Shown: positions 25,401-37,155 of the stretch, one piece after another
Layout of the letters: each line of letters begins with the position of its first letter
How positions within the stretch are numbered: position 1 is the stretch's first letter
NCBI GenBank assembly: GCA_951799445.1
Contig: OX637288.1
Span: forward strand, 9,984,501 to 10,048,500
Direction of reading: 5' to 3'
Origin: Pseudisothecium myosuroides
Taxonomy: Eukaryota; Streptophyta; Bryopsida; Hypnales; Lembophyllaceae
DNA: 64,000 nt
Made by a program: the position numbers and the translations under genes
The notes under the pieces: model-generated
Told to the model about the DNA's origin: nothing
Databases searched by the model: none
Seen by the model: only the letters and a program-made list of their open reading frames with translations

Positions 25401-25963
25401 ACCAACCTCGTAAATCCACAAGACAATTGCCCCTTTTCTGGAAAACTCACTTCCCATGGTTGAACTTTGTAGAAGATTGGGAGCACCTCTACTGAAGGAG
25501 CGTCCAACATTGCATGTAACTCTTTCAAACACCACTCTGATTGTGCAAACCTCTTAGAAAAGATGACTAGGGCTAGGGGCGTTGTTTGGATAGCATGGTA
25601 AATGCATTTCCAAGCATCTTTGCCTTCATCAATGGATATGCAATCCAAAAACAGGTGCAATCCAACTCTTTTCAAAGCTTCGTATAAATAGCCTACAAAG
25701 CCCGTCTTGGTATCAAGGCCTCTATGACTTATGAAAACATCATGGTTTTCAAATTCATCTACACAACAACCAATGATCAATCTTAGTGACAAATAAAATA
25801 TTTATTGATTTATATTTGGGATCACATGCAAAATTCACCATCAAGCCATGATATTGGAAACTCAATAGGAAAAGGAAAGTTCACTAGTGATAGAATTCTC
25901 TGTACCTTTATGTGTACACAATCTCTTGGAATGCTCAGCATTACCCTCCATAGCACTTGCCAT
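22496..25963 (-). pseudogene. TIR-NBS-LRR resistance gene 1 (TNL), broken
   Basis: An intracellular immune receptor of the TNL class. Exons on the minus strand: 25963-25906 (start MASAMEG), 25758-25305 (TIR), 25198-24079 (NB-ARC) and an LRR exon running to 22496. The first three junctions have GT-AG sites and matching phases; the acceptor of the LRR exon near 23850-23900 is unresolved. The start ATG at 25963 follows an acceptor-like TTTTGTAG, implying a 5'-UTR intron. Damage: an in-frame TGA at 24451-24453, where the family has Trp, and a 1-base insertion near 22525 that ends the LRR frame. Beyond that the LRRs decay. About 15 47-residue double-LRR segments remain readable. The MHD motif (GMHDHLRDMG) lies after the stop. 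Confidence 0.85.
24451..25963 (-). CDS. Possible truncated TIR-NBS protein (419 aa) from TNL1
   Basis: If transcribed and spliced (25963-25906, 25758-25305, 25198-24451), the intact part encodes 419 residues. TIR: DVFISHRG at 26-33 and WCLKEL with the glutamate used by TIR NADases at about residue 99. NB-ARC: P-loop GMDGIGKST at 226-234, kinase-2 LVVLDDV at 305-311, MCIVTSRN at 331-338, GLPL-type CGGVPL at 397-402; then the stop. RNBS-D, MHD and LRRs are lost. TIR-NBS proteins lacking LRRs exist as functional genes in plants, so this may be more than debris, but the single-base origin of the stop argues for a recent pseudogene. Function and expression are not shown by the sequence. Confidence 0.6.
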
Positions 25964-28683
25964 GCCTCACCACTACAAAATTGAAATTCATAACTATGAG
26001 TTTAAGAACAAAAGATTATACTAGTTTTTATTTCACCAACCCCAAATTAGGAATGAGGTACTTTTTGCCATCTTTGAATGCCAAGATCCAAAGAGGATTT
26101 TTATCAATACAATATACATGATACATGAAAAAAATCTAGAAGTTGCCTCAATACTCTCAAATCTTGTCAACTTGGTGTTCCATATATGGCACTTTACAAC
26201 TCATGAGTACAAGATGCCAATGTAGTAGGATTGATTGCTACAAGAAGGAATTGCAAACCATGATACACCTAGTTTATAGTAGGTGAATTAAGGAAGAACT
26301 AATCTCAAGAGTGGCTACAATACTACCTGAAATCACTTCAAAATGAATTTTTCAAAAGAGAATGCATGTATTTCCTTCGAGGCACATGCAAGAAAGATTT
26401 GCCAACCTCTACCTCATGTGCCCAGCTCCTCAAAAAGTGCAAACCATATGAAAACTCACAAAGATATGTCATCAACATATGTCAATATTCTGATTACGGT
26501 AGGGACACCCAAATGCATTAGGTGCATAAAAGTACCACTTGATGAGATGCTTTGATTATGCGCATCTCCTAAATCAATATGTACCAATTGTTGAAGAAAC
26601 AATCTTAGAATATCTACCAAAAAAAATTTGATCCCTCCTAACTTTTATATACAGTTTCCAAATGGTGCTTCAATTGAAACCTCCTTTCAAAAATCATTTA
26701 GAAGAGATATAACTTTTATTAGTCTAATAGTAGAAATTGTGTATAGTAGAAAAAGTGGTTATTTCAGGAGTCCTTGCCTTATTGTAAACATCAAATAGGG
26801 AACACATCCAAAATTGTTCTTGTAGACTTAGAAACCTATCTAGAAGCCTAGCTAGAAACCTATTTGAAAAACCAATCACATCTTATAACATAATTTTTTG
26901 ATTAATTTAGACATAAATCATATATCCTAGGCCCATTTAATAACATTCGGAAGAGCATGGAGTTTAATTAAAAAGAGACGTTTTATACCCTTATGTTTGT
27001 ATAAGGTTTTGGAGGACTTAAATTTCACAAAACCAATTCCAAAGTGTTGACTTTAGGATTCAAAAGGACTCTAGCCTTATACAAATTTGGTTTCTTCAAT
27101 TCTCTCAAAGTAGTACAACCCTCTACCCAAGTAGTCACACACGAGACACTTGGACCCCAAAGCTAATTTTCTTTAGAATATGGTCAAAATGTGACGGACA
27201 TAAAATACTTGATCCATTTCACTATTCAACCTATGGTGAAGATTCGACACAAGAATCATGCTTGCCTAGTGGCACACAATATGTACCTGCATTCAAATAT
27301 TTGGAGAAAGGTAATAAGAATACAACAAAATTCAACTTCAAGAATTTCAAATGTCTAACTCTTATACTTGACCAACTATTTACGTTATTTTTATTCCTTG
27401 TAACCATATGTTACATAAGCCACCATATTGATACATGATAAAAATTTAGATTCCAATACATTTATAATCAAAGTTGCATTATCCATTTTACTCAATGATC
27501 ATGTACATTCAGAAAATAGTATTGAGTACCCTAAAGAGAGAAACAATGTATAAAAAATCTAAAAGTTTGTACAAATATATAAGTCAATAGAAAATGTTCA
27601 AGAGCTATCCTTCAGTTCAAAGAAGATGTGTAGAGCTTGTATTCAAGGGATTATGCTTGTTGACCTAACAAATAATGATGTTGATGGCAAGCCTTATTTT
27701 GGTGGTTCAATGACAAATCTGAAATGCTATCGACATAACTTTGTTCTTCAAAAGAAAGAATCTGAAAGCAAGAATGCTCCATGATTGAGCCCATCCAAAA
27801 GCATCACCTTACATCAAAACAAGAACATTCATCAATCCTTTTATCTATTCTAGTAGCAGACGCACAACTAATGAATGTTTCACATGTCATTCCTTCTAGA
27901 CCTCCATGTACATATATACACCCCAGAAACCAAAATTCTCGAGTCACAAGCTATACAAAATGATTTGCATAAACTAGGTAGGTAAGCAAAAACAAGACAT
28001 AAGGAAACTACACCAAATTGGGGCTCCTTCCTAAAACTGTAAACTACAGAATCTTGCCTACCTAAAATGTAATGCCTCTATTCAAGACAGCCTAGGATAG
28101 CTTTTAGATACCAACATTTTCAAAATGTATAATTTATGCCTATGAAGTCCTAAAGATGCATAAGAAGAAAATCTAGATTACTCTTTGGACTTCCAAGAAG
28201 ATCCAACAAAAAAATTAGGCAATACAATAATAGGAACAAAGCTCAATTACTTATTTGGACACAATTAGGTCTAGTTACCTTAGGCATTTCGGCAAATCAG
28301 TTGAATAAAATCAAATGGTAGTAGAGGCTATACAAACCCACACCTTCCAATCAGATCACCAATTTCCCAAGAAAACTGACTTGCACAACATGGCAAGGGA
28401 TGGCAACGTGAACCAGGCTTACCTGAAAACAGAATCAAACCATTCTATTTCGTCCTCCAATTTGTACGCCTATCAATCTTCGACCTGCACTAACACCTTC
28501 AGAGACGACTCTTCCAAAACCGAATTAAACGCAAGTAATGGGAATCTCCGCAACAATTCACCAAGCCCCTTTAAAGCCACCTGCGTACATACACAACACT
28601 AAAGCTTAGTATTGTGGGTTAAGGTCGAGAGAAATAACCGTCTTTTCTGTACACACAACAAACAGGGTGGGATCATCAGTAGA
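25964..28683. other. Upstream region of TNL1, no gene recognised
   Basis: An AT-rich region with only short frames. On the minus strand a GT-donor-like TTTTCAG|GTAAGCC lies at about 28432, downstream of a moderately GC-rich leader-like stretch. This could be a 5'-UTR exon spliced to the acceptor before 25963, but that is inference. Nothing else recognisable is seen. Confidence 0.35.
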
Positions 28684-28765
28684 GGGGGACAAATGGCTCA
28701 GTTGGAAAAGAAGTGTTCATGCTTACTCACCAGTGTCAGATCACTGGGTTTAGTTCAAGGCTCTA
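28684..28765 (+). repeat. tRNA-like (SINE head) sequence
   Basis: GGGGACAAATGGCTCAGTTGG supplies an A-box (TGGCTCAGTTGG, 28694-28705). AGTTCAAGGC (28752-28761) fits a B-box, at normal tRNA-like spacing. No clean cloverleaf or full acceptor stem is visible, so this is a tRNA-derived relic or SINE head rather than a working tRNA gene. Only one copy is in the window. Confidence 0.45.
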
Positions 28766-30412
28766 CAGCATCTCTACCATAACTGCAACAGTCACTACAC
28801 ATCAGAGACTCCCTTGACGATCAATTGCAAGAAACAGAAACCAAGAAACATAACTTACAGGCCAGTGAAGTGCTTACACAAACTGCCGTTCGCCGTTGAA
28901 TACTTGGCAGCGATAAAAGCTACAAACCTTGCTGAATGGAAATGGCTTACCACTCACTCTGCTTCATAAACAGCAAGGACAACGTTTTCGTGAGACAATT
29001 GAATCAACATGATGGGAGAGAGTTTTATCATCTTGACCTGACAAGCAGAACATCAAGGTTTACAGAACAATTAGATTGTTTCAAAAACATTAACAGACGA
29101 AATCACAAAATCACAAAGCCATTCTTCTCCATTCGTCATGGAGAAGTCTCCCTAATGTATTATAATGATATTCCTATAAAATCATGATGATCGTAGAGAG
29201 GTCTCGTATTATGGGAATATCACTGTAATCATTTTGACCATAGAAAGACCTCAGATTCTTTTTATGATGTGTTCTCAAAGCTCCGGAAAACAACCTGTTA
29301 TTGCTGAAAATCATGTCCAAAAGGAAACACCATAGTTCAGAGGGTTTCCTTCACCTAAATGCCATGTCACACCAGCAGCATTGGGATTACCAATGGTGAT
29401 GTCATCCACTATGAACTCCAGTTCGGAGCCCACACAATCCACGAACTTCTGAAAGAACTCAAGAATCGCCTTAAAAAGACAAATGTCATACCATCATATG
29501 CAGATGAATAGGGCTTCTTGCAGTTCAAGACTTGTGCTCCGAGAATGGAGGTCATTTTAGGCAACGCATGGGAGATCTCTACCATGGAGCTCGTAATTTG
29601 AGACGATATTCAGGCTGAAAATCGTGCAAGGCCGGATTTGAAAACAGATACCCTTACAAGCCTAATCTGTGCAAGGCCGGATTTTAAAAAGGCTTGTGAC
29701 GGAGCTTTCAACAAGTCTGAATTCCATACGAACATGATCGGAAACAGAAGCATCCGGAAACAAAGTATTTGAATGAATTCTTATACAAGGGCATTCATCT
29801 CGTTACCCAAGCTCCATGATCCCTAAACCATAAACTATGACATCCTTTGCATCCCCACCCTCACGAAACTTTCAAGAAGTAGCAATTTCAGAAAACAGAT
29901 CAAGCAAATCAGAAACGCAATTCAGAACTACACGGAATATTCCATCCTCCAGGAACCCCGACGCTACAAGATTCGTTCAGAGGCGCGAACCTAATCATAC
30001 CCGATGACACAAAAAAGGCACAAACTACTTGCGAAATCTCGTCAGGGATGATTCCACGTACCAGTGACAAAGCAGCCAAGCCGAACATGTACCGCCGTCT
30101 TCGGATTGAAGTACTGTAGATCAAACCCTAAGCATCGAACAAGGAACAACCAACGGAGTCGCCAATCTGACAAAAATTGAAGTGAGAGCAAGCCATAGTG
30201 ATCGCTACCTAGAGTATTTCACCATCTCTTACTGCCGACACGCTCTAGCTACCGACACGCTCTCACTGACGACAGTGGCGGAACTCAAGCACCTCCATCG
30301 CAAGGGCGTGCAAATGCTCCCGCTGGCAATCCAGTGCAGAGCTGGAAACCGATGGAACCCCCACAGAATAGAAAGCTTTGCAACGATCACAACACGACGA
30401 GAACAGAATGTG
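28766..30412. other. Leader-like spacer left of the copia insertion
   Basis: GC is higher than in the surroundings, and several small frames occur without known motifs. A ~20-bp direct repeat (GTGCAAGGCCGGATTT) occurs near 29620 and 29670. A tandem GAGCGTGTCGG motif (minus strand) lies near 30236-30262. This may be promoter or leader sequence of a minus-strand gene, but no coding evidence exists. Confidence 0.3.
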
Positions 30413-30417
30413 GGATC
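30413..30417. repeat. Target-site duplication of the copia element, left
   Basis: GGATC here and at 35589-35593 flanks the two LTRs exactly, giving a perfect 5-bp duplication as expected for Ty1/copia integration. Confidence 0.95.
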
Positions 30418-30711
30418 TGTTGTGACAGAGAGATAAAAGTAACAACTAACGTGTGGTGAAGGCACAAGCTCTAAGCATAACAATCAACACAAATATAAAC
30501 AAGAGAATACCTCTACCCCACATCCGGAGAAGATGATAGTATATATATATATTCAGACTAGGTGTCTAATTATACAAGGTGACTAGTAGATCGTTCTATT
30601 TTTAATCATCCACTGTTTGTCATCCCGTAGTAGCACTGGGAGTACAGTCATCTGGATAGAAGTAGTTGGGTTAATTACTATTCTAACTCTGAGTTAACTA
30701 CTACTTCAACA
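30418..30711 (-). repeat. Copia 3' LTR (294 bp)
   Basis: It starts TGTTGTGACAG and ends CTTCAACA on the plus strand. It is identical to the other LTR except for one extra TA in the (TA)n tract near 30540. Confidence 0.95.
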
Positions 30712-30720
30712 CTCCTCCTC
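30712..30720 (-). other. Copia polypurine tract
   Basis: GAGGAGGAG on the minus strand lies immediately upstream of the 3' LTR, as required for plus-strand DNA priming. Confidence 0.8.
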
Positions 30721-30804
30721 GATCAATAGTTACCTCATTAAAAACTGATCTGTGATGAAAACCTAAATTAGGAAAAATCCCACAGACAGAAAAGAGTGTA
30801 ACTT

Positions 30805-33800
30805 CTACTGAGGAACTATCTCATGCAACAAACGCATGCCGGCCTCTTGTACTAATCTCCTATGAGTATAGGCTGGAAGAGCTTTGGTCAACATGTCCGC
30901 AATGTTGTGTGCTGATTCTATCTTCTTGACTTCTATTTGCCCGGATTGAATGAGATCTTGAGTGAACCCAAATATATGTGGAGGAATGTGTTTGGTGCGG
31001 TCAGTTTTGATAAAACCAGATGCCACTTGAGCTACACATGCAACGTTGTCTTCAAAGATGATAATCGGCTTGAAGTCTCGAGTAATCTCGCATTGCTCCA
31101 TGATGATCTTGTTCATGTTCCTCAACCATACTGCTTCCCGGGTTGCCTCATGGAAAGCAATAAGTTCAGAGTGATTCGAGGAAGTAGCAGTAACTGTTTG
31201 CTTCACTGACTTCCACGAAATTGGGGAGTTATTCTTCAAAAATATGTATCCAGTTTGTGATTTCCCAGTACTCTCATCGGATTTGAATCCCGCATCAACA
31301 TAACTTGTGATATTTGAGGTCTTCTCTTTGGTATAACAAAGTCCCAAGTCTTCTGTCCCCCGGAGGTATCGGAATAAATGTTTAACACCATTCCAATGAC
31401 GAGCTGCCGGTCTTTGGCTATGACGAGCTAAGACACTTGTAGCAAAAGAAATGTCAGGCCTAGTATATGTAGACAAGTAGTTGAGAGCTCCTACTGCTGC
31501 GAGGTACCGGGTTTTGTCAGGAAACTCCTCCTCCTCCTCCTCGCAAGGACAGTAGGGGTCATCCAGAGTTCGACTTCGTTCCATCATGGGAGCGGAAAGA
31601 GGACTAGCTTGGTGCATCTGAAATTTCTTGAGAAGTCTTTGGGTATAAGCAGTTTGATGGAGAAAAATACTACCATCTGGTAAATGAGTCACCTCAAGGC
31701 CAACAACTTCATCTCAAATTGAGTGGTTAGGAGACTCACAGCATGACTACAGGTAGATGGAATGCCTACTAGATTGAGGTCATCTACATAGACAGCAATT
31801 ACTACAAAGCCTGTGTCATTTTTAAGTGTAAAGATGCAAGGTAGGGATGGATCATGTTTGAACTTATGGTAGAGTAAGAAGTCCCGAAGGTGCTTGTATC
31901 ACATTCTACCTGCTTGTTTAAGGCCATAAAGAGCTTTTTGAACTTTCAAACCAGAATAGGACCTCGGATTGTCATCCGATGGGGTATTGTCAAGAAAATC
32001 AGGTGGTGGTTTGATATAGATGGTAGCATCTAGAGAACCATGGAGGTAGGCTGTAACAATATCTAGCAAATGGGTTTCTAATCCAAGCTGAACAGCCATC
32101 GCGAGCAAATATCTAAATGTCGCGGAATCCATAACAGGAGAATACGTAAAATTATAATCAATACCGGGGCGTTGGATAAAACCTTGAGCAACTAATCGGA
32201 CTTTGTAACGAACAACTTGACCCTGGGCATTTCGTTTCTTAGTGAAGATAAGCTTGTGCCCAACTGGCTTGGTGGCCAAGTTGGTCACAAGTGGACCAAA
32301 GACTTGATGCTTTCGCAAAGATGCATACTCATGCTGAATGGCTTTAGACCATTGGGGCCAATCTGGGCTAGTCTTGGCTGCCTCCAATGTGAGGGGATCA
32401 GAGGATGAAGTAATCAAGCTAGTAACAAAAGACATGATCAAAAGAGCTTTGCCTGGTGAGCAAGGTAAAGGATCAGATTGGTCAAAGAAAGTGAAAATTT
32501 CTCCATGGTGGCTGGACCTAGGCTTCTTGGCTTGGAGAAGTAAAGAAGAGATGGTGTCTCTATGAGGTAATATGCTAAGGGAGGGTTGACCTACCCCAGG
32601 AAGGGGATTCCTGGTAATGCGATTGGAGTCACTGAATCCATCAGGGAGCTTGTCAGCTAAAGCCTTGAGTTCAAGCAATTTCTGGACCTCGAAATCCGCA
32701 AGGCCAGTACGTGGATCAGGATTCATTGTGAATGTCTCCGGAGCAGAAAATATAAGGGATGAGGTAGGACCAACTGAGGTGAGAGAAGGAAAGACACGCT
32801 CAACAAATTGACAATTCTGGAACCGAGCCTTATGCAAAGTTCCGGTTTTGGGAGAGACATATCTAATAATACTGGGCGAGTCAAATCCAACATAAATACC
32901 TTCCTGGCGATGTGACCCTATTGTTTTACGTTCAGGCTCAGGGACAGGCACCCAAACTTGGCAACCAAAATTTTTGAAATGAGAGACATCTGGAGGGCGT
33001 CCGATCAGAATCTCTAAAGGTGAATGCTCGTTAAGCAAGGTGGGGCGATACCTCAGCAGGGTTGCTGCATGGAGTACCGCGTGTGACTAGAAAGAGGAAG
33101 GGAGTTTAGCATGGAGTAATAAGGGGCGGCTGATAAGCTGGATCTTCTTGATGAAGGCTTCAGCCAGCCCATTTTGGGCATGCTCATACGGGACAGCGTA
33201 TGTGAGTGAGATACCTGTTGCTACACAATAGTCCTCAAACTTTTGTGACCGAAACTCCTTAGCATTGTCCATACGAAGAGTTTTGACTGGGTAGTCTGGA
33301 AAATGGGTTCTAAATTTCAGCAGGGATGCTAGGACTTTAGTAAAAGCTATGTTTCGAGTACTTAGTAAAGAAACTTCAAAATGAACCCCAGCAGCATCAA
33401 CTAGAACTAAGAAATACCTGAAGGGTCCTGATGTAAGAGTGATGGGGCCACAGATGTCACCTTGAAGTCGTTGGAGCGGAGGTGGAAGCTCGCTTGGCAG
33501 CTTCCAACGTGAAGGCTTCAAAATCAGTTTTCCTTGGGCACAGGCATCACACGCTCCAACCTTGTTTGCATCGCTGGTACAAACCTCATGTCCCGTAAGC
33601 AGGGGTAACATCCTCCTGAACATCGTAGCTCCTGGGTGACCCATGCGTCCATGCTACAAACTGGTCTTACTTGGAGCGATCACTGAGTATGAAGAGCTTC
33701 CACTAGGTGGAACAGTTTTACGTCCGCTAGGCAGACGGGAGATTACAAGCTCATACAGGCCACTTGCTCCCCATTGTGTGGTGGCAAGGCAAATTTGCTC

Positions 33801-35207
33801 TTGCCAAAGGTCAAGTGTCTCCTTACCGTCCTTGATCGAGGTCAAGACATGAATACCATTTGCCTGGAGGTCTCGAAAGCTGATCAGGCTTCGATTAGCC
33901 TCCGGCGCATACATGGCATGGTCACAAATGAGGGTGGCGCCTCCAGGCAGTGTGACACGTGCCTGGCCCTCACGGAACTTTAAAGTCCGTCTTCCAGATA
34001 CTGTGCTCAGTTCACAGGTCTGCCAGGCTTTGGAACCATGTCTCGAAAATTCAAAGTACTTTGGATCCCTAAGGATCGTGTGAGTGGATCCACTATCAAT
34101 CAGGACTATGTCCTCATCTGCCTCTGACTTGCTAGATGTGTTATAAACTGACGTGATCGTCATGTAGTTTTCGGGGTCAGTTCCATCTAGAGATGGAGCA
34201 TCTAGGGAGTGAGACTCTCTCTGACCCTTCCTAAGCTGTTGTAGCTCTTTGTACATCTCAACAATATACTCACCGGCCCTACAACTTTGTGACACATGGC
34301 CTGGTCGACCACACTTTTGACATTTACCGGTTCGACAATCCTTAGATGCATGACCAAAACGACCACACTTGCTACATTTGGTGGACCGACAATTTCGTTG
34401 CAAGTGACCAGAGCGTCCACACTTGTGGCAATTGCGAGATTCTAACCTAGATTGGAAGCTAGAAGAGTTGTGATCAGATGACTTATCATTTGATTTTGGG
34501 GGGTATGGTCGGTTGGGCTGCTGTCGCTTCAACTTCTGGTTGCCCCATGGTCTCCTGGTCGGTAGCTCCGTGGTGTTCACCTCCCTGGCCGATTTGCGTT
34601 CTTCATTCTTCAAGAGCACATGTTGTTCCTTTTCGGCTAGTAGCAAGTAGGACATTAGTTCCGAGTGTGTTGTAAACCTCATGTTGCGATATTGCTGAGC
34701 TAACAAGGCAGAAGAAGAGGGAAAAGTTTGGAGAGTCTTATCAATTAGCTCCCGTTCGGTGACAGTCTCCCCACACATGCGCAGTTGAGCAACTATTCGG
34801 TGCAGCTCGGCATTGAAGGAAACCAAGCTGGTGAAATCCAAGACTCGAAGCGCCACCCAATCGTTGCGTGCTTGCGGGAGAAAAATAGTTTTCTCATGTT
34901 GGAACCTAGCTGTGAGCTACTTCCATAGTTCTGCCGGATCATCAACCTGGATGTATTGCTCCTGGAGTGCAGTGTCCAAGTGTCTTCGGAGAAGAACCAA
35001 CGCCCAACTTTTTGTTGCAGTTGATACGCCCTCCGGTATTGGAGAAATCAGGGCGCCTTCCCACCCCTCCGCAGTCATGTGTGTCTTGGCATCGATGTTC
35101 CACCTCATATAGTTGTTGCCGTCAGCCTCCAATGGTCCAAATAGCAACGATTGCAAGCGTGGAGCCTTCTTCTTCTCTGGCGGACTCTTCGAGGTTGATG
35201 CAGCCAT
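30805..35207 (-). pseudogene. gag-pol: Copia gag-pol polyprotein, disabled
   Basis: A single frame opening at ATG 35207 (MAASTSKSPPEKK) is read through to 30805. Gag has three CCHC zinc knuckles (about 34434-34275). Protease DSGST lies near 34100. Integrase follows with the H/C zinc region (GRMGHPG) and DDE residues (DICGP, RMDNAKEF, NGLAEAF). RT has YVDD at 31790-31779, and RNase H follows (YVDAGF, SSNHSEL). Lesions: TAG 34919-34917, TAG 33656-33654, TAG 33089-33087, TGA 31901-31899, and a 1-base deletion near 31701 after which the frame shifts. Catalytic motifs are otherwise conserved, so the lesions look recent relative to the family. Confidence 0.95.
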
Positions 35208-35282
35208 GGTCTTACAAGTCTAATTGCAAAAATAAAAGAAAGGGCAAAAGGCAATTGAACTCAGAGGAAAAGAGACTAGCTA

Positions 35283-35296
35283 TCGTGCTGATAACG
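35283..35296 (-). other. Copia primer-binding site, half-tRNA-Ile type
   Basis: The plus strand next to the 5' LTR reads TCGTGCTGATAACG. From memory this is the anticodon arm (about positions 27-40) of plant tRNA-Ile(AAU), with G where the gene has A34, which is edited to inosine. The element strand would pair over 14 bases with an internally cleaved tRNA-Ile. The canonical TGGTATCAGAGC site for the initiator-tRNA 3' end is absent. Confidence 0.65.
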
Positions 35297-35588
35297 TGTT
35301 GTGACAGAGAGATAAAAGTAACAACTAACGTGTGGTGAAGGCACAAGCTCTAAGCATAACAATCAACACAAATATAAACAAGAGAATACCTCTACCCCAC
35401 ATCCGGAGAAGATGATAGTATATATATATTCAGACTAGGTGTCTAATTATACAAGGTGACTAGTAGATCGTTCTATTTTTAATCATCCACTGTTTGTCAT
35501 CCCGTAGTAGCACTGGGAGTACAGTCATCTGGATAGAAGTAGTTGGGTTAATTACTATTCTAACTCTGAGTTAACTACTACTTCAACA
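35297..35588 (-). repeat. Copia 5' LTR (292 bp)
   Basis: TG...CA ends, with the same sequence as 30418-30711 apart from one TA unit. It is followed by the GGATC duplication at 35589-35593. Confidence 0.95.
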
Positions 35589-35647
35589 GGATCAAAGGGA
35601 TGAGGGTCAGTTCAGCTTGGCGGAGCAATAATGGAACTTCGGTTTCA

Positions 35648-36180
35648 GAGAGACGAGGGACGGTCTCCGGTGACCGTGGATCCCCGTGGGGATGGATTGG
35701 GCTTAGGTTTTTTGCATTTCAAGTGCTTATTTTGGGTCCACCATAGAGGCTCAGTGTTGCCCTTCCAATTCCGTTGTCCAAATCTAATAAAGGCTATGTG
35801 GGTTCGTTGATAAAAATGTAGATTTTGTCTAACGATCATCTAACAACTCGTCGAGGCAGTCCAGTCCTCAAGTTTGATCCATCGGGTAAGCTTACTACGG
35901 AATTGATGAGATCAACGTCAGTTTTGATGTCCAGAGAACTAGCGCCAAGGTAAATTGCCTCCCAATGCGATGCAACTGGGCAAGGTTTCAGTCTACGTTC
36001 AGATTTAGATTGTTGTGAAGTTGAAATCAAGGCTGAATACTGCCGACTCATGGAAGAGTCAGGCTGGGTACAGCCAATATCGATCCCCAGGTTGGCACAA
36101 GTGTGCAGGCAATAAGAATTTATTAAGACGACTGAGTTACGTATTAGATAACCGATGAGCCGCGCTAGTGGCGAATAGGT
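35648..36180. repeat. Segmental duplication block A, copy 2
   Basis: Collinear with 1-620 including the GAGACGAGGGACGGTCTCCG start, with indels. The ~4 kb present between blocks A and B in copy 1 is missing here, leaving only about 200 bases. Confidence 0.75.
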
Positions 36181-36383
36181 TATCATACATAACCGGTTGT
36201 ACATTTTTCAATCACAACCTTTGATCTTTATGATCCAAGGGTGTAGGAAGCAAGTTGAAAGGAAAGAAGGTTATGAGTTGCAACTTGTAATGGCAATGAT
36301 GATAGGTTGCCAATGGGACGGTGCCAAGTTAGCGTTGAAAAGTCAACAACCGGTTATGTACAGTGAGACCCTTACATACAAAT

Positions 36384-37155
36384 TAATTTAAGACAATTCA
36401 TCTCTCACATTTAGGACTTTCATTGAAGTGAAAGTTCTTTGATAATTCTTACGGCAATCGGAAGGTGATATAGTTGCACTTGCAATACAACTGTTACATG
36501 CAATTCCACCAGATAGTTGAAGAATTCTATCAAGCACTCCACGTAGTTAAAATCTTTCATCCTAGTTGTTGTTACCAATCATTGTCTCTATAAATATCAA
36601 AAATATTGTTATTGTGCAAGCCTAGAGACATGTGGCAAATTGGCTTCATCTCGCAAAGATATAGCTCTAAAACTGCACAAGTGGACAGCTGAAATCCAAT
36701 TCAACAGGTCTAAGGTTCGATTCCCCAGGACCTATTCTTTTCAATATGCCCTTTTACTTTTTGATCCAATTTTTTTTTGCCAATTTTGTGTTCTAGATTC
36801 AAGTGGTGCTAATTTCAATTGTGTTTGGTCTCTTCTTTGGGCCTATTCTTTTTAACATGCCATTTTACTTTTTGATCCAATTTTTTTTTGCCAATTTCGT
36901 GTTCTAGATTCAAGTGGTGTTAATTTCAATTGTGTTTGGTCTCTTCTTTGGACTTTTTACTTTTCAATCCAATTTTATTCTAAGTTTATGTTTCAAATTC
37001 AAGTGGTAATAACTTGTATTTCATCTCTTTATTTGAGAAGGTTGTGACCTAAACCTCCATTTAAGAAGAAGGTGACTCAATGTCATTAGATTGTATGCTA
37101 TCATTCCTAATGCTCACTCAAAATAAAATCAAGTAAAATAAGTAATGCTTTGTAT
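36384..37155 (+). repeat. Dispersed repeat B, copy 2, with tRNA-like segment
   Basis: Matches 4722-5450 in the same orientation. The B-box is perfect here (GGTTCGATTCC, about 36714-36724), with an A-box-like TGGCAAATTGGC upstream. A unit of about 112 bp containing TGTTCTAGATTCAAGTGGTG is tandemly duplicated (about 36778-36965). The TA at its end is the empty site of the 313-bp MITE. Confidence 0.55.

Larger units (their letters stand above)
30418..35588 (-). mobile_element. Ty1/copia LTR retrotransposon, young, 5.17 kb
   Basis: A complete element in minus orientation: 5' LTR 35588-35297, primer-binding site 35296-35283, gag-pol 35207-30805, polypurine tract GAGGAGGAG at 30720-30712, 3' LTR 30711-30418, and target duplication GGATC. 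Order within pol is protease, integrase, reverse transcriptase, RNase H, which defines copia. The LTRs differ only by one TA unit in a microsatellite, so insertion is very recent. The polyprotein nevertheless carries four nonsense codons and one frameshift, so this copy cannot supply its own proteins. Confidence 0.97.

Noticed and set aside
28684..28765. A functional tRNA gene
   Set aside because: Box A and B motifs are present, but I cannot form a consistent acceptor stem or anticodon arm.
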